Shown piece after piece: positions 9,201-15,942 of a stretch of 64,000 bases of DNA. The position numbers were made by a program, and so were the translations under genes. Numbering within the stretch: the first letter of the stretch is position 1; each line of letters begins with the position of its first letter. Origin of the DNA: UBA1141 sp963665155 (lineage in GTDB: Bacteria; Chloroflexota; Dehalococcoidia; Lucifugimonadales; UBA3495); NCBI GenBank assembly GCA_963665155.2, contig OY761986.2:806001-870000 (forward strand), read 5' to 3'. Under the pieces are notes generated by a model. It had not been told where the DNA came from. It saw nothing but the letters and a program-made list of their open reading frames with translations, and searched no databases.

Positions 9201-9341
9201 AGTGCGAACTATTGGAAGAAGATTAATCTGGGCCAGTGGGCAGATATTAACCCCATTGGCCGGACCGGCTGCCTTCAAGCAATTGAGGAGATAAATAGCA
9301 TAGATAGGGTCACTTTGGTTTTAGCGGGTGCCATCAAGTAA
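9201..9341 (+). pseudogene. Short open stretch after merB, unrecognised
   Basis: In the same frame as merB and directly after its stop codon, 46 codons are open: SANYWKKINLGQWADINP, then IGRTGCLQAIEEINSIDRVT, LVLAGAIK and TAA. There is no start codon with a ribosome site. It looks like the tail of some protein rather than random sequence, but I do not recognise it. No GGUC-loop hairpin follows the merB TGA, so selenocysteine read-through is not suggested here. Confidence 0.25.
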
Positions 9342-9362
9342 CCGGACACACAGGGGGACCTC

Positions 9363-9861
9363 ATGTACGAAGATTCGGCAATTCAACCCGATCGATATAG
9401 GCGGCGAGGCATCCTAGCAATAGGCACAGTAGCCCGGGTTCTCGTTGGCACTGGGCTGCTATCTGGCGATTTTCGATACACCATTCCATTGGGATTTGGC
9501 CTGGCATGAGGCCATGTTGGGGTTGTTGGGCTTACACAGGGCGACCATTTTGGGAGTATTCCTATGGAAGGCGCTGGCCCGAGCAGATGCGCCGATCCGG
9601 GCCCCGGGGCTTCTTGGACTGTGCGTAAATACTGGAGTTGTATATGCATTATTTTCGATCCCTTTCACTCGTGACGCTATTGCATTGTTCCTCGGCAGCA
9701 GCCTCCTAGTGGCAGCGATGCGAGGTTACGCTGGCTGTGAGGTAGCCGCCATCTCCAACTGGCTCCTCCGACGGGATGACCAAGTGGGGTGCGTGCTATT
9801 TTCTCCGCTGGACGCCGCAGAGGAGCGTCTTTCCCGTAGATCAAGCGAAGCTCATCTCTAG
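9363..9861 (+). pseudogene. Small integral membrane protein of the mercury cluster, frameshifted
   Basis: The ATG at 9363 follows CAGGGGGAC. The first frame gives MYEDSAIQPDRYRRRGILAI and then GTVARVLVGTGL. Near 9455-9470 the frame changes to YLAIFDTPFHWDLAWHEAML, then GLLGLHRATILGVFLWK and on to RRSSEAHL. At least three hydrophobic segments are present (around AIGTVARVLVGTGL, GLLGLCVNTGVVYALFS and AIALFLGSSLLVAAM). Its position between merB and a GDCCVxC gene suggests a transport or accessory role in mercury handling; this is inference and I do not assign a family. A single frameshift breaks it. Confidence 0.6.
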
Positions 9862-9943
9862 GCCGGCCATCTTTGATCGACATGTTCGGAAATCCGGTGG
9901 TAGGTATTAACAGATTTTTGAGAGTCTTTTATAGGAATGTAAG

Positions 9944-10177
9944 ATGTTAACAATCACAATAAAATCAGCGCTGACTTGTCCCAAGTGCAAGTATGAGCAA
10001 GAGGTGGACATGCCCACAGACGCCTGCCAATTCTTCTACGAATGTGTCCACTGCAATTCCGTGCTTAGGCCCTTGGACGGAGACTGTTGTGTGTTTTGCT
10101 CTTATGCGGACAAAATATGCCCCATTAGGCAATTGGAGACTGCCGAATTTGGTAAACTCGATCTGCAGGTTTATTAG
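9944..10177 (+). CDS. GDCCVxC domain-containing protein (selenoprotein-related family)
   Basis: A 77-aa protein: MLTITIKSALTCPKCKYEQE, then VDMPTDACQFFYECVHCN, then RPLDGDCCVFCSYADKICPI. It contains CPKC and CVHC metal-binding pairs and the GDCCVFC motif that names the family; some members of this family carry selenocysteine in the motif, while here both positions are Cys. The exact role is unknown; family genes are commonly found near mercury genes. It lies between the membrane protein gene and the putative selenocysteine MerB gene, on the same strand. A GGAATGTAAG stretch precedes the ATG. The frame is intact. Confidence 0.8.
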   Translation: MLTITIKSALTCPKCKYEQEVDMPTDACQFFYECVHCNSVLRPLDGDCCVFCSYADKICPIRQLETAEFGKLDLQVY

Positions 10178-10276
10178 TGCTCACTATCGGTGCAAACCCA
10201 TCAGATTCCCACCACCAGACCTTGGTAGTTGTAATTTTAATGGGCGTGACCTGAATCGATCTGTGTGGAGAATATC

Positions 10277-10543
10277 TTGGACGAGAAAGCAATCGAGAAA
10301 CTGTTGGTAGGTGACTGGGCGTCGGGCCTTCGCGTAACTACGATGCCTCAGGCGATGGGTCGCCTCGGCATCATTGATGAAGTGGATGCCAGATGGCATG
10401 CCGCCAACGCGATTTACGATCTGTGGCAATCCGTTTTGGCGTCCCCGGAGAAATTGCAAAGTACCGCTTCTGCCATCGGTCTCACGGATGTTGCCCAAGT
10501 GGGGGCCTTGTCTCAACGCTGGCTGGAACAGGTGGTGACTTGA
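10277..10543 (+). CDS. Hypothetical protein upstream of the selenocysteine MerB gene
   Basis: I place the start at TTG 10277, 6 nt after GGAG; GTG 10265 is an alternative. The product (about 88 aa) reads LDEKAIEKLLVGDWASGLRV, then MGRLGIIDEVDARWHAANAI, then SQRWLEQVVT, mostly helical and not recognised. Its TGA (10541-10543) is in the same frame as the downstream MerB-like gene, and the reading frame stays open past it. No hairpin with a G-rich loop follows at 17-25 nt, so I treat this TGA as a real stop. It may be a separate small protein or the N-terminal domain of a longer fusion. Confidence 0.45.
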   Translation: MDEKAIEKLLVGDWASGLRVTTMPQAMGRLGIIDEVDARWHAANAIYDLWQSVLASPEKLQSTASAIGLTDVAQVGALSQRWLEQVVT

Positions 10544-10582
10544 GGACGGGCTTCCATACTCCTCACAGACAACGAGAAACTT

Positions 10583-11137
10583 TTGGCCAGATATATATGG
10601 GTACTCCACCTACAGGAGCTACCTTTATTTCGGCCGGAAGATATTGCGTTGGCGCTGGAATTCCCGGCCCAAGAGGTAATTAACGGAATCCAAATGTTGA
10701 CTCGGCTGGGTTTCTTAACTAGCTCCGGAAGCCCTCCGAACAGCGGATACGTCTTGGCGGAAGACGCTGAAAGATTTCAAAAAGGGTTGGGCTTCTCATT
10801 CCACACGGTGACGCTGGACAATCAGGAGACATTCGGGATTCCTTGAGCGATTGACTTCTTGTTGCTGGTCAGCAGCCAATACCGGGAACACCGCATCAAG
10901 CTTGATGACGCCTGCGCTCACTGTGTTGAACGTATTCAGATCAAGGCCCACCGGGGCCAGCTTCTGAGGGTATTTCCGGAGGAATGTATTGTCTACCAAG
11001 GGGGCAGTTGAGGCCAGAACAACCTCTTCCGGTCGGAAGAGCACTTGAAAGCTTGGTTTGGGGGTAACCTACCGTTGGCTGGGAAGTGGATGCCCGTCAG
11101 AGAATTCAAGGAAGCGTTTTGCCGAGAATCTATTTGA
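10583..11137 (+). CDS. MerB-like organomercurial lyase with two selenocysteines (predicted)
   Basis: One frame runs to the TGA at 11135-11137 and is broken only by TGA at 10844 and 11009; it has no frameshift, TAA or TAG. Sequence around the first: LDNQETFGIP-U-AIDFLLLV, matching MerB W-C-A-x-D (catalytic Cys and Asp). Around the second: VYQGGS-U-GQNNLFRSEEHL then KAW, matching NFCYQVFFFPNRQEAEAW of the neighbouring MerB residue for residue from Cys to Trp (15 positions). Both TGAs therefore replace the catalytic cysteines. Each is followed by a GGUC-loop hairpin (separate entries). The start is unclear: TTG 10583 is the only early in-frame candidate, yet homology seems to begin slightly upstream at LLTDNEKLLARY. 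The expected activity is C-Hg bond cleavage with a more reactive Se nucleophile; this is inference. Confidence 0.75.
10844..10879 (+). promoter_or_regulatory. Predicted bacterial SECIS element 1 (with UGA 10844-10846)
   Basis: Counted from the UGA, exactly 20 nt precede a GGTC loop (10867-10870). The stem pairs 10859-10866 (TTGTTGCT) with 10871-10879 (AGCAGCCAA), with one G-U pair and one bulged C. Distance and loop match the E. coli fdhF SECIS, where GGUC is the SelB-contacting loop and also lies 20 nt after UGA. Confidence 0.75.
11009..11041 (+). promoter_or_regulatory. Predicted bacterial SECIS element 2 (with UGA 11009-11011)
   Basis: 19 nt after the UGA a GGTC loop (11031-11034) is closed by a perfect 7-bp stem, CTCTTCC (11024-11030) with GGAAGAG (11035-11041). 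It is the same loop as in element 1. Confidence 0.8.
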
Positions 11138-11198
11138 TTTTGCTGGGTCCTGAATTCAATTTGCGGTGCAAATCATCTTATATTATCGGGTGGCTAAA

Positions 11199-11435
11199 AT
11201 GACAATTTTTGGTGCATTCTTGCTGGCTCTGGGTATTGGCTGGCTACTGGATTTCAATACCTGGCCCTTTCTGGTCATAGCAGCAGGGGCTGCCTATATC
11301 GTTTCCGGCATTTTCGGGCGAGGCGGGTCTTCGGCTTGGCTTCTTCCGGCTTGTTGCTATCCGGGTTTTTGGTTTGGGCAAGAACCGGAGCGCAGGCCAG
11401 TGCGTAGGGAAGACCAACCGGAGCATCGGGGATAG
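11199..11435 (+). CDS. Small membrane protein, probably frameshifted near the end
   Basis: From the ATG at 11199 the protein reads MTIFGAFLLALGIGWLLDF, then NTWPFLVIAAGAAYIVSGIF. These are two hydrophobic segments separated by a short turn, like small LiaF/DUF5668-type membrane proteins. After GRGGSS the composition changes abruptly (Pro/Cys/Arg-rich), while another frame would give FGLASSGLLLSGFLVWART, a plausible third membrane segment. The end is therefore probably shifted. No function is assigned. Confidence 0.4.
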   Translation: MTIFGAFLLALGIGWLLDFNTWPFLVIAAGAAYIVSGIFGRGGSSAWLLPACCYPGFWFGQEPERRPVRREDQPEHRG

Positions 11436-11579
11436 TTACCGGTTATTGGACTCGGACATGGGCGGTCCCGGTCCGATCTACCCGAATCCCGGTCGAGCCT
11501 GCCGATACTCTGAGGCTCAAATAAATCAGTCAAACACCTGGTTCAAGTGCACCACATTTTCTCTGCGTAGACTGAGAGA

Positions 11580-12596
11580 TCAGTCCATTACTAGGACGCA
11601 CTTGCCGGTGGTGGCTCCGTCGAATGTGCTGAAAGCTTCCACCGCTTGGTCCAAAGAGTAGCGGTGGGTTATGTGCTTTTGTAAGGGCACTTTTACGTCT
11701 ACCATGAACCTTGCGATCTCGATCAATTCCGCTTTGCTGAATGTCCAGGACCCAAATATGGTAATCACCTTGAAAATGACGTCCTTATTGAAATCGATGG
11801 ATGCCGGACTGCCTACTCCCACGTAGCAACAACGTCCGAAGGGGCGGAGGCACTGCAGAATCTGCGCCCGGGCTGTGGGATTCCCAGAGGTCTCAAGAGC
11901 CGCCGAGGCACCCGTCCCGCCGGTCAGCGCTTGGATTTCCGCTACCGGATCAGACTCCCGGCTGTTGATCACATGGTCGGCTCCCATCTCTTGGGCTAAT
12001 GCCAGTCTTTCCGGCACTATATCGACTGCGATGACCCGTGCGCCCATGGCTTTGGCGGAATGGGTACCGCTCAATCCCACAGGACCCTGGCCGAATACGG
12101 CCACTGTGTCCTGGCCGGAGATTTTCATTTTATTCAAGCCGTTCCAAGCGGTACCTGTGCCGCAAGAGATGGCTGCGCCTTCCTCGAAGGAAAGCTCGTC
12201 GGGAAGCGGCACCAGAGTCCGGGAGGGCACCAGGATGTAGTTGGCATTAGCCCCGTGTCCTGTGCCTCCGCCGTAGGTAACGTGGCCGTGGGGGCACAAC
12301 TGTTCGTAGCCCATGGCGCAAATTTCGCAAACTCCGCAGCCTGCGTAGTGGTGGACCATCACACGGTCCCCTACCTGTAGGCCCGGAAGCGCTCCCGGCC
12401 CTAACTCCTCGATCACTCCACATGGCTCGTGGCCGGTAATAAAATCGGTTGGCTCGGGGGCACGATAGCGGTGGAGGTCACTGCCACAAAGGCCGGATGC
12501 CCTCACCTTTACCACTGCTTCCCCGGGCCCGGCATGGGGGTCCGGGAACTCTCGAATCTCGGCCTGGCGGTTGCCGGTAAACATGACGCCTCGCAT
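11580..12596 (-). CDS. Zinc-dependent alcohol dehydrogenase (threonine/sorbitol dehydrogenase type)
   Basis: A 338-aa intact medium-chain dehydrogenase: MRGVMFTGNRQAEIREFPDP at the N-terminus, catalytic zinc ligands in SGLCGSDLHRY and TGHEPCGVIEELGPG, and structural zinc cysteines in GCGVCEICAMGYEQLC. The NAD-binding motif is AVFGQGPVGLSGTHSAKAMG, followed by VIAVDIVPERL, whose acidic residue after the second beta strand suggests NAD rather than NADP. A ribosome site AAGGAG lies about 7 nt before the ATG. It oxidises a secondary alcohol or polyol; the substrate is not readable. It stands alone, transcribed away from its rightward neighbour. Confidence 0.85.
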   Translation of the reverse strand: MRGVMFTGNRQAEIREFPDPHAGPGEAVVKVRASGLCGSDLHRYRAPEPTDFITGHEPCGVIEELGPGALPGLQVGDRVMVHHYAGCGVCEICAMGYEQLCPHGHVTYGGGTGHGANANYILVPSRTLVPLPDELSFEEGAAISCGTGTAWNGLNKMKISGQDTVAVFGQGPVGLSGTHSAKAMGARVIAVDIVPERLALAQEMGADHVINSRESDPVAEIQALTGGTGASAALETSGNPTARAQILQCLRPFGRCCYVGVGSPASIDFNKDVIFKVITIFGSWTFSKAELIEIARFMVDVKVPLQKHITHRYSLDQAVEAFSTFDGATTGKCVLVMD

Positions 12597-12875
12597 TTTT
12601 TCACTCCTTAACCCGTTGCTGTAACCGGATGCTGGGACGAAGAACCTCGGGGACCAATTAATTCTACGCTTCGACGTTGATGTTACTCTAGCTGCCGTTC
12701 CGATCCAACAATGGCAAACTTAGCTCCAGCGAACTTAGCTCGGGTCCTGCTGCACCTTCACTTGGCTTACGGCATCTTATATGATTGATGCTGAGGTTCT
12801 GTAACTGTTGATACTGGGAGTGTGGCCACATCCTGGGCGCAGAATGGGAACTATAGCGACAGAGGAGACGGTAGC

Positions 12876-13436
12876 ATGTTTCTCCTATTGGTCCTACTGA
12901 GAAACCCCTATGTGTTTTTGAGGTCCATTCCCTACTTGCTATTGTGGCCTTCTTTTCCTGGATATGTATTGAAGCACGCCTCAGAGGTCCAAGAGGCAGT
13001 TGACCATGGTATTGCAGGGATGCCGACGGGCAGCCCCAACGGACTACGTTACGCCTATACCGCAGCCCATGCCTTCGCTCAAATCGAGCTTTATAGGGCA
13101 TCGCGATCTGTTGCTATTCGTGGAACCGTCGGGCGTCAAATTTGGCGCAAATTATATGGGCCGGTGACGCCCGGCGACCGGGCATTGCATGAACTCGCTG
13201 CCGTCGTTAATAAAATCACCGGATACGACAAGATCAGCGACTCAGGCGTCCCAATTGCTAGCGGAACATCGGAGCATAGCTCCCTCATCCCTAGATATCG
13301 AAGATGTCTGGTTGGACTGCTGCATGGCGCAGCACAAGGAGGAACACGAGGAAATGAAAGCCGCATCATCGTGATATCCAGTTTATGGGTAGCAGCGGAG
13401 TTATCCACGATGATTTATCTCTATGGTCTTATTTAA
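12876..13436 (+). CDS. Hypothetical protein, possible frameshift in the second half
   Basis: An ATG at 12876 follows GAGGAG by about 9 nt. The product opens MFLLLVLLRNPYVFLRSIPY (hydrophobic) and then ASEVQEAVDHGIAGMPTGSP. From about 13240 another frame reads ASQLLAEHRSIAPSSLDIED, then VWLDCCMAQHKEEHEEMKAASS and a stop, which looks more protein-like than the longer frame, so a frameshift near 13240 is possible. I do not recognise the family. Confidence 0.4.
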   Translation: MFLLLVLLRNPYVFLRSIPYLLLWPSFPGYVLKHASEVQEAVDHGIAGMPTGSPNGLRYAYTAAHAFAQIELYRASRSVAIRGTVGRQIWRKLYGPVTPGDRALHELAAVVNKITGYDKISDSGVPIASGTSEHSSLIPRYRRCLVGLLHGAAQGGTRGNESRIIVISSLWVAAELSTMIYLYGLI

Positions 13437-13518
13437 CGGCACCAAGCCGCAGTTCTCCGCTGCCTATTACACTCCGCCCTTTACCGCACCGGATCAGACG
13501 GCGTCTACCTGGGAATGG

Positions 13519-14550
13519 CTACCCATTCTCTCTACCCATGTTATTGATAGCCAGGATCATTTCATTCAAACGCCCGGCGCTTTGGTTGGTGTTCTGAAAG
13601 GAAATCCTTGGCTTGGAGACGAGTTCCGGCTCGTCCTGCTCCTGGGGCAAAGCTCCGGTCTTTACAATTGTTCCGGCCTTGACTAGGTCCGAAAAGGACT
13701 CGTTTAACTCTTTCAAGTGGTCATCCGACAATTCCTTTTCTAATCTGATCACCAGGGTGTCCTGGACTTGACGGGAGGAATGGTAGGTGGAGTAGTAGGC
13801 CTTGATCCAGGCAGCCGCCTCTTCGGAGGAATGAGCTATCTTGTAGAGAGAAAGGTCTTCTTGGGATATGAACCCCCGACCCAGCATCTGCTTCCTCACG
13901 AACCGGTCCTAAGTTTCCCAATAATCATCACCGGGGACTTCCATCAAAACCACCGGCATCGGCTGGGCTTTCCCTGTTTGTAGCAATGTTAATACTTCAA
14001 AACCCTCGTCGTGAGTCCCGAATCCACCGGGAAAGAGGGCGATGGCGTCAGCCTCCATCACAAAGAATAACTTTCTGGTGAAGAAGAAATGGAACGTGAC
14101 CATTTTAGGATCATCGTGTAGTAGTGTCGTGGCATTCTCGAAAGGCAGATTGATGTTGACACCAAAGCTATTTTCGGTCCCGGCGCCCTCGATCCCGGCC
14201 TTCATGATCCCTTGGGCAGCCCCGGAGATTACCATGATACCCTCATGGGCCAGCAGTGAACTGAACTGGCTAGCCATCAGGTAGTGAGGGTCATCTTCCG
14301 GTACCCGTGCCGAACCAAAGATCGACACCTTTCGGACTTCCCGGTATGGCATGAACATTCTGGCGGCAAAGCGGAACTCATCCACCGCACGGTTCACGAT
14401 CTTTAGGTCCAAGATGTCCAGTTCATCCCGCTTGCATTTCAGGGCGTTGAGCAGAATTTCACGGTAAAGCCAGGGTCGCAGTTCCCCACCTTTGAAATCG
14501 GCGATCTCTTTGACTGCACTTAGAATGTCCTCAAGGGAGTCCAGCTTCAT
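13519..14550 (-). pseudogene. LOG/Rossmann-fold (TIGR00730-like) nucleotide-binding protein with an in-frame TAG
   Basis: The ATG at 14550 opens a protein with VRKVSIFGSARVPEDDP, GIMVISGAAQGIMKAGIEGA and ADAIALFPGGFGTHDEGFE. These are the nucleotide-binding and PGGxGTxxE motifs of the LOG (lysine decarboxylase-like) family, members of which release cytokinin-like bases from nucleoside 5'-monophosphates or act as nucleotide hydrolases. After GDDYWET a TAG (about 13909-13911) stands where a Trp is plausible. The frame then continues DRFVRKQMLGRGFISQEDLS to 13519. A single nonsense change thus splits a gene of about 343 codons. The N-terminal piece keeps the catalytic motifs and might still fold. 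Confidence 0.75.
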
Positions 14551-14678
14551 GGTTACCCTCTAATGTTGTTTAGAGCCTATTAAGGCAGAGTTTTTGTCAC
14601 ACCTGTCGACCAAGGATTTTCTAAATTGTTCGGTACTGTTCGGGTTAATTGAGTATCAAGATTTGGCGTTACGAACGA

Positions 14679-15773
14679 TTACCCGTGCCTTTCACGCAGC
14701 ATCCTTGCTCCCTGGCACATGGCAAGTAGCTTCAGATAGGCCTCGTCGAAATCCATTGGGTTTGCGCCTTCCAGCGCCAACCCGCAATCAGGGTTTAGCG
14801 TGATCCGCTCTTTGGGCACAAACTCCATGGCTTTTTCCACCCGGTCCGCCACTTCCCGGGGCGTCTCGACATGCTGGTCGGTGTGGTCGATCACCCCTAA
14901 CCCAAGTAGCTTGTCCTTGGGGAATCGGCAGAGCACCTCGATGCCCCCGGCATCCGGGGTTGCGAATTCCATGGCGAACCGGTGGACATTCATTTGGCCC
15001 AGAGCGTCGATAATCGCATCGTATGGTCCCGAAGTGGAATGACGGCGGTCAAAGTGGGCATGGCAGACGTGTACGCTCAACAACACCCCCTCAAATCCTT
15101 CCACAGCAGCGTTCACGCATTTGACGCTCAGTTCTGTCTCCTGGTCTACGTCGGTTATACCCTCCCGATGGCGGTAGGCCGGGTCGACCAGAAGGGTCAG
15201 CCAGGGATCGTCTAGCTGGATAGCGTCAACACCAAGCTCAATCAGGCCTTGAATCTCTGTCCGTATAATCGGCACACACTCCATCATGAACTCTTCACGC
15301 GTGGGGTATGCTGTAGCTGAGTGGTCCTGGCTCCACATTCGGCGTCCGATGGTGTATGCGGAAGGCAAGGCTACGATAACTTTGGCGCCGGTGTTGGCGC
15401 GTAGGAACCGGGCCTCATCAAGCGCGATGGACCGTTGGACCGCCAACTGGGAAACCACCGCCGGGTAGGCCAATTTGGTGAATTGCGAACCTCCGCCGCC
15501 AACCAAGTCCGTTTGGAAGCCACCGACAGCATCGGCAAATACCTTAACGTAGCTCTCCCGCCTCCATTCACCGTCGGAAACGAAGTCGAGACCGGCCCTC
15601 TCCTGCATCCGGATGGCTCCGGGAATGGCCGAATCGAAAAGCCTGTCTGCTTCCTGCCGGCTAATTCGGCCACCCTTTCGGTCCTCAATTACTTGCCGGA
15701 CCCACTCCGGTCTGGGCAGGCTGCCGACAACCAGAGTCGGAAACAGGTTGTTGCCTAGGGTCCTGAGAACCAC
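14679..15773 (-). CDS. Cobalamin-independent methionine synthase (MetE C-terminal domain) homologue
   Basis: A 364-aa intact protein: LFPTLVVGSLPRPEWVRQVI at the start, MQERAGLDFVSDGEWRRESY, GVDAIQLDDPWLTLL, the zinc-site candidates SVHVCHAHFD (His-x-Cys) and LNPDCGLALE (Cys). These are hallmarks of the zinc-binding catalytic half of MetE. It lacks the N-terminal MetE domain, like the short archaeal-type or MetE-like methyltransferases. It may transfer a methyl group to homocysteine or to another thiol from an unknown donor. It has no partner genes nearby. Confidence 0.8.
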   Translation of the reverse strand: MVLRTLGNNLFPTLVVGSLPRPEWVRQVIEDRKGGRISRQEADRLFDSAIPGAIRMQERAGLDFVSDGEWRRESYVKVFADAVGGFQTDLVGGGGSQFTKLAYPAVVSQLAVQRSIALDEARFLRANTGAKVIVALPSAYTIGRRMWSQDHSATAYPTREEFMMECVPIIRTEIQGLIELGVDAIQLDDPWLTLLVDPAYRHREGITDVDQETELSVKCVNAAVEGFEGVLLSVHVCHAHFDRRHSTSGPYDAIIDALGQMNVHRFAMEFATPDAGGIEVLCRFPKDKLLGLGVIDHTDQHVETPREVADRVEKAMEFVPKERITLNPDCGLALEGANPMDFDEAYLKLLAMCQGARMLRERHG

Positions 15774-15942
15774 TGTGAACTCCTTAATTATCCATGACTA
15801 TATCAAATCCATGACTAGATCAACGACCGTTGCCCCAATCTTACACTCCGTTCATAACTCGTGCCCGTAATCTTGTTCGTCTGTGAACACGATTTGACGG
15901 AAGTGGACAAAGAGCGTCGATGAAAGCTAATATTCCCTCATA

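Noticed and set aside
9198..9341. Read-through of the merB TGA as a further selenocysteine
   Set aside because: No hairpin with a G-containing loop lies 15-25 nt downstream, and MerB proteins normally end near this point.
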